Positions 24,310 to 36,012 of a stretch of DNA of 64,000 nucleotides are shown here, in pieces (the first letter of the stretch is position 1; every line of letters begins with the position of its first letter). The notes below the pieces were generated by a model. That model was not told the origin of the DNA. It did no database searches and saw nothing but the letters and a program-made list of their open reading frames with translations. Both the position numbers and the translations under genes were made by a program. Origin of the DNA: Rugalucina vietnamica (lineage: Eukaryota > Mollusca > Bivalvia > Lucinida > Lucinidae); NCBI GenBank assembly GCA_964017185.1, contig OZ024874.1, forward strand, positions 15,309,957 through 15,373,956, given 5' to 3'.

Positions 24310-25015
24310 AAGAAATAAAAAGAAAAAAAAATTCGGGGAGTTCTAGATTTTGACCTCTAGCCCCACCCCCCTGACTCTGACCCAGAGGTTCGATGTCATG
24401 GAACCTAAAGTGTATGAAGTATGAATGCTTTATGATAAGTTGTTGTCAAGATATGCCTCCTTGTAAAAGTTACACAGCAGTACATCTATTTTTTAGTGTT
24501 CTAGTTTTTAACCTCCAGCCCCACCCCCAGGCATGGACCCAGGGGCCCGATGCCATGGAATGAAACTCAACCCTACAGGGTACCTATGGTCCGAGTATGA
24601 AAGCCCTCTGATAAAAAGTTTTCAAGATATAAACTTCTAGAATACTATATCACAGAAAAGCCATTATTATTAATGGTGTTCTAGATTTTAACCTCTAGCC
24701 CCACCCCCTGGCATGGACCCAGGGATCTGATGCCATGGAATGAAAGCCGACCCTACAGGGTGTCAATGGCCCAAGTATCAATGCTTTCTGATGAGTGGTT
24801 GTCAAGATATGGACTTCTAGAAAACTTTAACACAAGAATTGCCATTTTTGAAGGTGTTCTAAATTTTAACCTCCAGCCCCACCCCCTGGCCTGGACCCAG
24901 GGGCCCGATGCCATGGAATGAAAGCTAACCCTACAGGGTATCTATGGTCCAAGTATGAATGCTTTCTGATGAGTGGTTGTCAAGATATGGACTTCTAGAA
25001 AACTTTACCGCAAGT
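24310..25015. repeat. ~190-bp tandem array, about 3.5 units, in the T2 element
   Basis: The units share TTAACCTCYAGCCCCACCCCC, CATGGACCCAGG, GATGCCATGGAATGAAA and a GTTGTCAAGATATGGACTTC block. This is the second array of the 22.6-25.1 kb element. Confidence 0.85.
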
Positions 25016-25017
25016 GT

Positions 25018-25066
25018 GACGCGCACGCGCACGGGAACGCGCACGGGAACGGGAACGGAACGTGGA
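25018..25066. repeat. GC-rich microsatellite before the 3' hairpin of T2
   Basis: Repeats of CGCACGGGAACGGGAACG-type units. It occupies the same position as the GGACGACGGACGG microsatellite in family T1 elements. Confidence 0.85.
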
Positions 25067-25205
25067 CGACCAGGGTGACTGCAATAGCTCTATGCACTTC
25101 GTGCAGTCGAGCTAAAAATATGCAAAAACAAAGATGCAAATCAGCTGTGCAGTAACTTACTGCACAGCTGATCAGCATCTTTGTTTTTGCTACACGCCTC
25201 TTCTT

Positions 25206-25281
25206 CTGTTAATTATTGTTAATGTCTCATGTATGTTTTGTGATTCAACAATAAAATTATTGTATTGTATTGTATTGTATT
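25206..25281 (+). mobile_element. LINE 3'-tail insertion with (ATTGT)n
   Basis: TTCAACAATAAAATTATTG is followed by four ATTGT-type repeats. It is flanked by CTTCTT on both sides and splits the MITE. This looks like a severely 5'-truncated L2/CR1-type insertion. Confidence 0.65.
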
Positions 25282-25947
25282 CTTCTTATATTTGAAACCT
25301 CAAGCTTCTAGTCTTTTTCTGTGACTTTACAAACCAGTTTAGTCCAACTTGGTCGCAAACCCCCAAGACCAGCTTTCTCGTTACCCAGCTCAAGTGATGC
25401 AGGCTATTGAAATAGAATGTGAAGGCACCAGTGACTTGGAAAATTAGATTGCAACTTTTATGACAAAGTTATGTCTCATCATGGAGCTAGCGGCATATAG
25501 GGTAGTAGCCTTCTCCTGTCAGCATTACTTATTGTCATAATTGTATTGTGCAGTTTATGATGAAATTGTACTGTTTAGGTTATGTCCAAATTGCACTGTG
25601 CAGTTTATGTCTATTATTTGGTTTTATATTTTAGAAGCAGACAAAATTACATGATGATAACATTTGAACCAAATTATTAAGTTATTATTGCCGAGAATCC
25701 CCAGCCCCCAAGAACCCAAAAGTCACAGATCACAAAGAATAATTGGTATGAAAGAATCTGCTTTGCTTTAATACAATATTAAGAGAAACATCCTTCCAAA
25801 GTTTCAAGGAATAGCAATCGTAAGTGGCTGCAATGTCCAATCCAGTGGATGTAGCTGGCAACCACCCCCTCCCCCTCCCCCCCCCCCCCCAGGTTTCCTG
25901 TGACACAGCCTTTCTATATTTTTCCCCCTGTAGCTAGAAGCCTTTTT

Positions 25948-26214
25948 GAGCCACATCATGAGAAAAATGGCTTTTTTCATATGCGAAAACAAAGGCGCAT
26001 ATGAGCTGTGCAGTTACTGCACAGTGCAGTTACTGCACAGCTGAGCAGCGCCTTTGTTTTTGCTACACAGATAATAATAATATAATCCCTCTTCTTTTCT
26101 TGATTAATCTAAAATTTGAAGCTTCTAGCTTTCATCTGTGACTGTACAGGCTGGTTTGTGTTGGACCTGGTCGGAAACACCCTAAAACTGGTTTTCTTGC
26201 ATCAAGGCTGTAGT
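25948..26214. mobile_element. palindromic MITE (P), inverted, duplicated centre
   Basis: TGTGC arm type; the inner TGCAGTTACTGCACAG segment is repeated once, so the hairpin is lengthened. Left end GAGCCACATCATGAG. Confidence 0.82.
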
Positions 26215-26570
26215 CATGAAGCCTTTTGGCTCTCTCTTTTCTCCCAGACAATACATCATAATCCATTGTAAATCCTTGTGGACCACGCCAAAAGATGAGT
26301 TAATTAGTTTTGACGACACATCAACTTCAATTATCAACCCTAAAGTCTCACTTTCCATGCTCTAGAAGAGAATGTGGAAGTCTGTGCAAATCGGTGGATA
26401 AGGACATTTTTTATCTTCTTTCTTTTTTCTTCTAGTGTTCCATTTTTTTGTGTGTGTGTGTGTGTGTGCATCTGCTTAAAGTATCTTGGCATTTTCTGTC
26501 CTTTAGTTTGGATCTATGCTAATAAGCCTTAAATATAGGTTCATTTTTAATTTTACTAGGATAGTAAATT

Positions 26571-26735
26571 AGAAAACCAACATTTTGCATATGCAAAAAT
26601 AAAGGCCCAACTCAGCTTCACAGTAACTGCGGAGCTGATCAGCGCCTTTGTTTTCGCCACAAAGATAGTACAGTTTCTGTTTTACGAGTACTTATATCCA
26701 AAATTTCCTTCTGTTAGCCATCTTCTGTGGCATAC
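26571..26735. mobile_element. palindromic MITE (P), inverted, right end lost
   Basis: AGAAAACCAACATTTTGCAT, CAGCTTCACAGTAACTGCGGAGCTG, then the tract up to TTAGCCATCTTCTGTGG. Confidence 0.75.
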
Positions 26736-27575
26736 TTTGGAAAATTCTGCACACAATTTTGTTTTCTTGTATTAATGCTTTTTCATCTGCAATCCAAATG
26801 CTTCCATTATTAATGTTCCTTCAGAAAGGTTCCAGAATTGTATAAAATTTGCCTTTACATGGGATTAGTTGAAAAGCATGAATAACTGCAGGCTTATGAA
26901 AGAAATGAACTGTAGCACTAGAAACTCTGCTTTGTTTTAACTGTTCATCTAAGTAGTTCATCTGTGCATTTGCTGTTCACTGCGTAGATGACAATTATAT
27001 GCCTACAAAATCTACATGAGGAGCCATTGTATTGCATAAAACCCCCACAGAAATCCCAGGTCATCCATTTGTTTCAGTGAAGCATTGAAACACATGTAGG
27101 TCATGTATGCTCAGAATGATGAAATCAAAAACCTCTGCAAATTGCAAACATAAATTACGCACCATCATTGGATGTTACAGGCTATACCCAATGGATATAA
27201 AATACAAATTATTCATAACATGGATTTTTGGTCCTTGCCCTTAGTTCTAATACACTCAGTCGTAATATCAACATAACCCTTAAGGGCTGAGCATCGATTT
27301 CCATTTGAGAACGATATGGATAACCAAAAGCCAAAGTAACCCATTCTAACAAGCATACAGTGTACACACAAAATGAAATTGTGGGCTGAAGAATATAACA
27401 TTTTTCCATGCATTAGCATGATGTGCGCAAATAATTTGATACTCAACTGGCTTTGTCAAAACGTAGCCTATCGAAGAACAAAAAATCAAGTTTTCTGATG
27501 ATTTTGTATGAGAATTTACAGTTACTGTCATTTTCCTAAAATCAGTTAAGACAGATTTCAAAAAGCAAAGGACAT
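26736..27575. other. intron, nothing recognised
   Basis: AT-rich. Overlapping short minus-strand frames at 27209-27561 show no domain. Confidence 0.6.
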
Positions 27576-28472
27576 CTATGCCTTAGATTGAGATAGTCCC
27601 TAAATGACAAATATGTCTCTTTCAAAGACGAAAATGCCTTGTTTGATAAAATTATTGTGTCTTTGCATATTTTAATTGTCAATGACATAATTTATGTCAA
27701 TTTTAACATAAAATTGGGAATCACATTTTTAAGCATTAATGCAATATGCATAGATTGAAAGCAAATTTTTTTTTGAACCTGTACTGTATCTCTATAAATA
27801 CATCTACATGGCCTACATATGCTCACCCTGACACCGGTTTGACAAGAAATCCACCATGAATGATTACAATTCTACAGTTGATGTCTTTAAAATTGTCCAT
27901 AACAACTGTGCTTATTTTAGCTCAGGAAAAATTTCAGGAAATTGTACATTTTCGCCTCGCTGACCCTGTTCCCCCCCTAGACCCAGGATGCCACTTTGAT
28001 ATGTTGTGTGAATGTGAAAAACACATAAACTGACGAAAGGGCATGCTGGGTCCCGGGGGGGGGAACACACCTAGAATTAAACTATAAGATTGTAAATTAA
28101 AGATCTTATGCACCATGGTAACATTTCTTTCAAAATAAACTTAAAATTACAAAACAATAAATAATCAATGTGTGTATATTGTTCAGTATTCATATGACAA
28201 ACGAGCCCATATTTATTTGCTTAAAAAGTGCTGTTGACAAACAAATGCAAATCAGTTCAAAGTCTAATGGTTCATTTGTACCAAAGAAAAGGTGGGTTGT
28301 GAAAATATTTAGTTGCATTGTCTCCATTCTGTTAAATCAGCCAAACTGTTTTGTAAACGAAAGTGTATATATTTCTTCGTCTATAAATGTTAAATTCAGC
28401 CCAATAGTCATAACATGAAAATTTCATCCTCCCAAATCTGACATTTAGGGACTTCTTACATCTAAGCCATAG
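27576..28472. mobile_element. ~0.9-kb TIR element
   Basis: CTATGCCTTAGATTGAGATA at the left pairs with the reverse complement of the right end (CTATGGCTTAGATGTAAGAA). Both continue into AGTCCCTAAATG. Confidence 0.65.
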
Positions 28473-28624
28473 ATCTTCTTATTGTCATATGAATAATTAT
28501 CCTCTTGAGGCTTTGTGCACGTGATGTCACCCGATGAAATATCAGTCAACATTTTACGCTAGTATTTTTTGTTTTTGTTTTTCAGGGAACATGATATTTC
28601 CTTAAATCCCTTAATGCAACTCCA

Positions 28625-28845
28625 GAATGGTTTATTTTGTTTGTGTTGAGGCTTAATATCCCAGTCAACAATTTTTCAGTCATGTCGGGACGGAGCCAAC
28701 GCTTCCTGGGTTTAACCAGTACTGTAGTGAGTTAGTGTGTCTTGCTCAAGGACACATCATGGTGACGCCTGTGGTGATTGAACCCAGGACCTCTCAATTC
28801 GGAGTCCAACGCTCTACCACTATGCCACCACGCTCCCTCCAGAAA
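28625..28845 (-). mobile_element. tRNA-derived SINE (S2)
   Basis: The tail block TATCCCAGTCAACAATTTTT, the middle GTGTGTCTTGCTCAAGGACA, and a minus-strand head GGAGCGTGGTGGCATAGTGG with GGTTCAATCAC. Confidence 0.8.
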
Positions 28846-30998
28846 GGTTTAATGGTACAATCTTTTATCACTGAGTGCCATAGCGCAACTGGTAGCATGT
28901 CTGTTTCTCAAGGAAGGGAGCCTGTGACAAATCTTCACATCTGGCATGTTTGTTTCATGAAAATTTGGTCATGAAAAAAATGTCAACAGCCATTTCTCTT
29001 CTTCTGTTGATTCTAGAAGAGCATTTGTCACTTAATGGTGAAAGAAATGTGCACTAACAACTGGCAACCTGTCCCTGTGAGACTTGCTAAGGAACAGTGT
29101 GGCTAGATCACGCCTACCAAACGTTCCGGTGCTCAACCGTTGGTTGAGACAGAAAATCGATAGGAGTAGTTTCCGGTTGAGCATCGAAGTAGCCAGAAAG
29201 GTAAACAATTGTTGCATGCTCTTTGTTGTTTGATTAATAACTTTTCTTCCAGGACGAAAATAAAAAATCTGGGAATTGTGTACAGTGTCTTACATATTCA
29301 TACATCTGTGGTGTAAACATGAGGTCGAGGAATTATCGCGTTTTGACTGAATCCATTTCAGCCTGATGAAGGTGTATTAGAAACCGACAGGATTGTGTAG
29401 AAAACGGGTGTGTTTTAGGCTGTATTTACACTTTTGTGTCGTGTTTCAGGGTAATTTATATACCGCTGATCAAGACACAGTCATACAAATGTCACTTAAA
29501 TTTGCAAGTCCATTCAGCTGAAGCAACGGGCACAATATCTTAGAAAACATTTCTGAGAATTTTGGTTCAGCATCGGATAATTAAAAATGATAGGGAAATT
29601 GAGCTGTGTCATTTGACCATTGTTTACATTCATCGCTCAAAAATATGTTTCAGGAATGCCACATGAGTGCACACAGAGTACTTATTCCCACATTTGCCAC
29701 TCTAAACTCTGATTTTTCCTAAATATCCAAAAATAGAAGCTGCAGAGTAACAAATACATGTAAAACCGTGTATTTTGTGAACGACAGCCCACAGGCTGGT
29801 TTGCATAACTTAAACGGTACTAAAAATACTAAAAAATCCTTTTTTACTGAAAGAAAATGTCAATTTTTTATTTTTTGTGTGGTTGCGCACCGGAGTATTC
29901 GGTTGAGCATCGGAAGATCTGAGCATAATTTGCCAGTCTTTATGTGATTTTGGGACGTGAAAACATGCAATAATGGCCTTTATGCGCTACTGTATACATT
30001 GTTGGTGAGATTTTAAATGACTTGAGAAGTTGACATATTGCTGTGTATCACTTAAGGTATATTGGTGGTAGCAACTTGAATATAAGCGATGGATTGAAAC
30101 ATGGTTGCATTTTGCATCAATATATTATACAAAACGACACAAAGGACAGAATGCACAATTTCGTATATGTTACAAAGGCGTATCGCTCCACGCATACAGT
30201 TGTGGTCACGCATCGGAGTATCCGGTTGAGCATTTGACCATTTCTTTCTATATTTCGCAAACACACACATTTGCACTAGAATCAACATAATTGATCAGCC
30301 TGAGTCGTGTAGTGTCATTGGGTGAGCTTTATCCTGACATGGCTACGCTTAGTGACTGAGAAAAGTAGATAAAATGATCTCTGTTATTGTAACTTTTCTC
30401 TGACTTCTCTTGAAAGCTAACTAATCAAAAGTTCTAACCGGCCACCAAGGTTTTTATCAATTTTCTTCGAGCCCAAGAGAACTGTATAAATCGTTTTTGC
30501 TTCAGTGAATACTCCAATATGTCCGTAAAGATTATCACAAAACAGCTAAGCATAATTCAGAAACGTGCACCAAGGAGAACTTGTCAAACACAAGTACCCT
30601 CAATTTCAAAAATTACAAGAAATTGCATTAGGTACTGGGGTAATGTTTCACATTTTGTTCAAAGGCGACGAAAATAATGCCCAGGAAAGCATTTTTTCAT
30701 GAATATGTTCCATATGAGTTTATCTTTAGAAACAAAAAGGTTTAGGCGTGAAACGTGGCGTTTCAAAAAGTCGCTCCTCACAAAATAATGAAATTTGCGA
30801 ATTTTAAAAAAGGGGGTATCGGTATTCACTGGAACACACTGCGTCCTGTTTGGAAAATTTTGTAAATGTTTTCACTGCTCTTAGTCGATGAAGTGTCTGT
30901 CTTTTTAAAGGTGTTAACAGAAATTTCAGATTATTTTTTTGCTTTGAAGAAAAACCATAAAATGTAAGTGGCCGGTTAGAATTTTTGGCCAGTATATA

Positions 30999-31913
30999 TA
31001 CTTAGCAAAAGTGAAAACGCTACATGTCACTATAATTATATTCTAGACAAAGTATCAGAAAAGGGGCATTTAATCAGTTTCTGTAATGTTTTCCAGGCTT
31101 CCAGCAAATGTTTCGTGAAAATTTCATCGATTGGTCTCATTTGATATCTGAGTTAGGGATCATTATGCGTTTAAAGTGTTTTTCGATAAATTATGCATGT
31201 GCGCATGTGCAAGAAAAGATTTTTTACGCTTTTTAAAACGTACGATGCCCGTGTTACATTAAAACGTTTAAAAACTTGACTTATCCTTTGAAACAAGCTC
31301 AGAAATCAATGTCTAATTTTGCCATTTTGCCAATTGTCTCCCTTTGACATAAACAAAATAGGGAATATTGAATGTTCGGTATTCTCCGGTGTATACCGAT
31401 TTTCGAAAAAATTCTTTTGCCAATTCATTAAGGTCTACAAACACATCATTCCTACCATTTCTCGATTAGGAGTATCTTCAAACGTCGATGTAACAACAGG
31501 TTCATTATCCTATGGAGATTACATTGAGAAAATTTCAAGCATTGCGATTTGATGAAAAATACCCTTTTCAAGGTTGATTTTAAAAACCATCACATAAGCT
31601 TGTGGTGAATCGTTTACAGTTTCTGACTGACACATGTCCTGACTACATATCCACGCAATTCCACATGGTTGAAACGTTTACTCTTGGTTTTCTTAAGTCG
31701 TAAACTGTGTGAAATTTCTGTTCAAATTGCACACATAAAAAATGGTACCCTGACACACTGAATGGGCGGTTCTGTCTTTATTTGTGACAAAAACCGTATC
31801 ATGTTTAGTGTTATGGACAGCCAAGTCTTTAAACATTTCAAAACACTTTCATTTTCATTTTTCAGAAATTTGACAAACAATTAAGGTGTAGCGTTTTCAC
31901 TTTTGTTCAGTAT
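30999..31913. mobile_element. ~0.9-kb TIR element nested in the foldback interior
   Basis: The left end TACTTAGCAAAAGTGAAAAC and the right end (reverse complement TACTGAACAAAAGTGAAAAC) form ~28-bp TIRs, both continuing GCTACA. The flanks are TATA on both sides, consistent with TA-targeting (Tc1/mariner-type). No clear transposase. Confidence 0.75.
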
Positions 31914-32034
31914 ATACAGACCAGTCTGTATTCACTGTGGTTTCTGTCTAATATGATATCCATTTAAAAAAAAAAAACACTTAATCTATATTATCAGATT
32001 CCAGCATTTCTGAATGCCAAGCATCGACGTCAGC

Positions 32035-32215
32035 CCAAAACCAGTGTGACACTTGTCACAAGATATTTTCTAAAGAACGCTACTTGTGGCGGCATTGCAG
32101 ACTGGTCCACGTAGAGGATCAAAGGGCAACATGCCAGTTCTGTAACAACAGATTTGTAAATCCAATCTAAAGAGGCACAAGGACCTTGTGCATAGATCAG
32201 CTGGCTAGCCTTCAC
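32035..32215 (+). pseudogene. C2H2 zinc-finger remnant in the foldback interior
   Basis: After an acceptor-like TTATCAG (~31998) a frame reads ...AQNQCDTCHKIFSKERYLWR then HCRLVHVEDQRATCQFCNNR. This gives one full C-x2-C-x12-H-x5-H finger and the start of a second. A one-base shift near 32167 is needed to continue into SNLKRHKDLVH, which completes the second finger before a stop. It is probably a decayed captured exon, or part of the element's former protein. Confidence 0.65.
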
Positions 32216-32639
32216 TCCGCTCCACTTCGGTACCTCGTTTCACTTTCGCTAGACGGCTTAGCTTAGGTTGCCTTTAAACTATGGTCGAACCGAGGGTCGA
32301 ACACATTATGGATTTTGTAAGCAAACTCTAGTTGCTTTATTTGGCGATGTTTGTAAAAGAAATGTATATGTATATGCACCAGAGGTATTTATCTACAGCT
32401 GACACTAATCATGCATTCTGAAACTACACGGAAACAGAAAATATCGACTTTATTTATTTCTACTTTCAGTTTGATGTGTTCTATTTATAGACATGTGTGT
32501 AGTGTTTTCTTTTTTAAATATGACATATATAAACAACCCTAAGCATTCGTTGCATTGGAATGGTCGGTTCTCAAGTCATATATGTTGAAAGAGACCTAAC
32601 TTAACACAGTATTGCCTTTCTTTGCTGTTCTTGTTGATT

Positions 32640-32790
32640 TTTGACTTTCAAATAACTGTTCAATGTAAGCCGTTCCCGTCGGTGTGGAGTATAAAGAAAC
32701 ACCGATGGGAATATCCCGTCTACCTTGTGCATAGAGAAATAAAAACTTACACGTGTAATGATTGCCAAACTCAATATGGTGATAATGTGA
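32640..32790 (+). pseudogene. second zinc-finger-like remnant
   Basis: The open stretch CKPFPSVWSIKKHR then VHREIKTYTCNDCQTQYGDN has the spacing of a decayed finger followed by the C-x2-C of another (compare C.KPF..S..KKH). It runs into the right inverted arm. Confidence 0.5.
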
Positions 32791-34394
32791 TAATCGTTAC
32801 GGACATACTGGAGTATTCACTGAAGCAAAAAAGATTTATACAGTTCTCTTGGGCTCGAAGAAAATTGATAAAAACCTTGGTGGCCGGTTAGAACTTTTGA
32901 CTAGTTAGCTTTCAAGAGGTCAGAGAAAAGTTACAATAACAGAGATCATTTTATCTACTTTTCTCAGTCACTAAGCGTAGCCATGTCAGGATAAAGCTCA
33001 CCCAATGACACTACACGACTCAGGCTGATCAATTATGTTGATTCTAGTGCAAATGTGTGTGTTTGCGAAATACAGAAAGAGATGGTCAAATGCTCAACCG
33101 GATACTCCGATGCGTGACCACAACTGTATGCGTGGAGCGATACGCCTTTGTAACATATACGAAATTGTGCATTCTGTCCTTTGTGTCGTTTTGTATAATA
33201 TTTTGATGCAAAATGCAACCATGTTTCAATCCATCGCTTATATTCAAGTTGCTACCACCAATATACCTTAAGTGATACACAGCAATATGTCAACTTCTCA
33301 AGTCATTTAAAGTCTCACCAACAATGTATACAGTAGCGCATAAAGGCCATTATTGCATGTTTTCACATCCCAAAATCACATAAAGACTGGCAAATATGCT
33401 CAGATCTTCCGATGCTCAACCGAATACTCCGGTGCGCAATCACACAAAAAAATAAAAAAAACCTGACATTTTCTTTCGGGAAAAAAGGGATCTTTTTAGT
33501 ATTTTTAGTACCGTTTAAGTTATGCAAACCAGCCTGTGGGCTGTCGTTCACAAAACACACCGTTTTATATGTATTTGTTACTCTGCAGCTTCTATTTTTG
33601 GATATTTAGGAAAAATCAGAATTTAGAGTGGCAAATGTGGGAATAAGTACTCTGTGTGCACTCATGTGGCATTCCTGAAACATATTTTTGAGCGATGAAT
33701 GTAAACAATGGTCAAATGACACAACTCAATTTCCCTATCATTTTTAATTATCCGATGCTCAACCAAAATTCTCAGAGTTGTTTTCTAAGATATTGTGCCC
33801 ATTGCTTCAGCTGAATGGACTTACAAATTTAAGTGACATTTGTATGACTGTGTCTTGATCAGCGGTATATAAATTACCCTGAAACACGACACAAAAGTGT
33901 AAATACAGCCTAAAACACACCCGTTTTCTACACAATCCTGTCGGTTTCTAATACACCTTCATCACGCTGAAATGGATTCAGTCAAAACGCGATAATTCCT
34001 CGACCTCATGTTTACACCACAGATGTATGAATATGTAAGACACTGTACACAATTCTCAGATTCTTTATTTTTCGTCCTGGAAGAAAAGTTATTAATCAAA
34101 CAACAAAGAGCATGCAACAATTGTTTACCTTTCTGGCTACTTCGATGCTCAACCGGAAACTACTCCTATCGATTTTCTGTCTCAACCAACGGTTGAGCAC
34201 CGGAACGTTTGGTAGGCGTGTAGATTAACTGACTATCCCTACATGACCTTCGCTGTTGGCCATTGACATAAAACACCAACTCAAACATAACAAACAACAT
34301 CAAACTTTTAGTTGTACCATGTGGTTGGCCCAAAATGTCCCCTGTACATCCATTTTATGCACAGGAATTGTTTGCAATAAGTTGTCATGGTGAG

Positions 34395-34480
34395 ATCAAG
34401 ATACCCAGGGTGGGGCCAAGATACCCAGGGTGGGGCCAAGATACCCAGGGTGGGGGACCAAGATACCCCAGGAAGTTTTG
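34395..34480. repeat. 20-bp tandem repeat, about four units
   Basis: CCAAGATACCCAGGGTGGGG recurs. Confidence 0.85.
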
Positions 34481-34742
34481 GCCACCCTAGGGCCAACTCA
34501 TCCGTATTTTAGCCTCAGGGGACCAAGCTGGCCAGGGGCCATGAACTGTTCCTTAGTCTCTGCTTATTTATCCTACTTACATGCAATTTAACATTAGAAC
34601 TTTTTCAGATATTGGACTGTTACTGCACTCCAATTCAATCAGTTGACTCAATTATCGGTTTAATCCCCAGTGATTTATATATGGACACTATTAGATAGAG
34701 TGATTAATAGCGATGTGTGACTGGACTAGATACCAGGCAAAT

Positions 34743-34958
34743 GAGCTGCATCAGAAAACCAACAATTTAGGTTTTCCGAACAGATCAGAATCAAACCTGC
34801 CTGTACAGTCACAGAATTAGGCTAGAAGCTTGAAATTTTGGATTTAAGTAAAAGAAGAATTGTACTATCCCTGTAGCAAAAACAACGCTGATCTGCTTCG
34901 CAGTTACTGTGAAGCTGATCTGCGTCGTTTTTGCATACTGCAAAATGTTGGTTTTCAA
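34743..34958. mobile_element. palindromic MITE (P), right tip lost
   Basis: GAGCTGCATCAGAAAACCAA to AAAATGTTGGTTTTC. The hairpin is TGCTTCGCAGTTACTGTGAAGCTG. Confidence 0.8.
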
Positions 34959-35061
34959 ATCTAAATTTCATCACCAGACAAACTGCCTTCAATATAGTTA
35001 AATCTTTCTTAAATCTTTCACAAGTATACACCACCCTGTATACCCGTGATTCTTACAGCGC

Positions 35062-35242
35062 AGACTGATACAACACAAATCGGGCTGTACAAGCACAGAA
35101 GCTAAAGGCTGGAAATTTTGGAAGAAAGTAAAGGAATTGTTCTATCCGTGAGGCGAAAACAAAGGGGCTGACAGTAACTGTGAAGCTGATCTGCACCTTT
35201 TTTCGCATAATGCAAAATGTTGTTTTTCTCATGATGCGACTC
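35062..35242. mobile_element. palindromic MITE (P), left tip lost
   Basis: ATCGGGCTGTACAAGCACAG onward, with GTGAGGCGAAAACAAAGGGG and a right end ATGATGCGACTC. Left hairpin arm deleted. Confidence 0.7.
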
Positions 35243-35337
35243 ATTTGTCATGTGTCATGAATTGCTGCATCAATCAATGTTGTAAGACATTTAGTTGCAT
35301 CAGGGTGTACATGAAGCATGTGGATGACATCCAGCCA

Positions 35338-35495
35338 AGAACTCAACCTACAAAGCCAAAGGAAAGCATGGGGGTTCAATCCACACCAGTGCATGGTTGT
35401 GTCCTTGAGAAAAAGACACATTAATTCCATATAGTGCTGGAAATACCCAGGAAGCGTTGCCTCTGTTCTGATGACTGTAAATTGTTGACTGGGAC
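35338..35495 (+). mobile_element. S2 SINE, headless, plus orientation
   Basis: GGGGTTCAATCCACACCAG, GGTTGTGTCCTTGAG and tail AAATTGTTGACTGGGAC match the S2 copies in reverse. Confidence 0.65.
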
Positions 35496-35874
35496 AAAAC
35501 TATGTAGCCAAGTATTGTCTTGGCTACTGCCTTACCAAAACAAAATGACTGGATTCCTACGAATTTATATTATTTGCGTTTCTAAGCATTTAAAAGCTTT
35601 TTGATGTGTTGTGGAAATTCAAAGGTTACCAGAAGAAAATGGAGCATATCCATAGACATAGTCCACGAGAATGTGCCGACTTTGTTGACATTTGCATATC
35701 GTACATTTAGGATTCTCTGATGAGCTTTAACAATCCAGATTATCTCTACAAACAGTCTCCATACCCAAATAAAGCTTGCCTTCCTCTTAACCAAGTATGG
35801 CATCAAAACTCGCTCCCTAAATATAATCTACCTCGAAAGAAATCTTGGTATCTGGGATTCTGAGCAGTTCACAC

Positions 35875-36012
35875 ACAAAACAGAAAGAAGCTAGTTAGAC
35901 AATTGAAATTAGGGATCAAGAGGCTAGAGGCAGTTTTATGCAGTGAAAAAGAAAGGCACTGATCAGCACAAGTGTCTTTAAAAATTTATGTAAACTGTAG
36001 GTTTTCAATTAA
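35875..36012. mobile_element. very decayed palindromic MITE (P)
   Basis: Only AGGCACTGATCAGCAC, AGGCTAGAGGC and TGTAGGTTTTC match. Confidence 0.35.

Larger units (their letters stand above)
22566..25117. mobile_element. complete tandem-core element (family T2) with 8-bp target duplication
   Basis: The left end has a hairpin (GCTGTC...GACAGC, 22571-22586) followed by CTCGACTGC. The right end has a hairpin (GCACTTCGTGC, 25094-25104) followed by GCAGTCGAGC and CTAA. GCTCGACTGC and GCAGTCGAGC are subterminal inverted repeats. Between them lie two tandem arrays and a GC-rich microsatellite. It is inserted into a palindromic MITE: the MITE sequence stops at ATATGCAA (22558-22565) and resumes with the same eight bases (25118-25125). 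The architecture resembles bivalve 'pearl' or helentron-associated elements; an 8-bp duplication does not fit a Helitron. No coding capacity. Confidence 0.8.
22544..25391. mobile_element. palindromic MITE (P) split by T2 and by a LINE tail
   Basis: The left piece (AACTGGCTTTTTGCATATGC) stops at 22565. The rest, from 25118, has CAGCTGTGCAGTAACTTACT, the matching arm, and later TTGGTCGCAAACC. A 75-bp LINE tail interrupts it at about 25206. Confidence 0.8.
29109..34220. mobile_element. 5.1-kb foldback transposon, 5-bp target duplication
   Basis: The left arm begins CACGCCTACCAAACGTTCCG and the right arm ends with its reverse complement. The arms run about 29109-30541 and 32778-34220 (~1.43 kb each) and look about 97-98% identical by eye. 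TAGAT flanks the element on both sides (29104-29108, 34221-34225). The interior (~2.2 kb) holds a nested TIR element and C2H2 zinc-finger remnants, but no transposase I recognise. CAC ends with a 5-bp duplication are features of Transib/RAG-type elements, but the heptamer does not match their consensus; superfamily left open. Confidence 0.9.

Noticed and set aside
22566-25117. T2 as a Helitron (hairpin then CTAA end)
   Set aside because: The 3' hairpin and CTAA fit, but the element has an 8-bp target duplication and no A|T insertion pattern.
30043-33280. Matching open frames in both foldback arms (e.g. 30052-30288 and 33035-33271)
   Set aside because: They are duplicates by virtue of the inverted repeat, with no recognisable domain.
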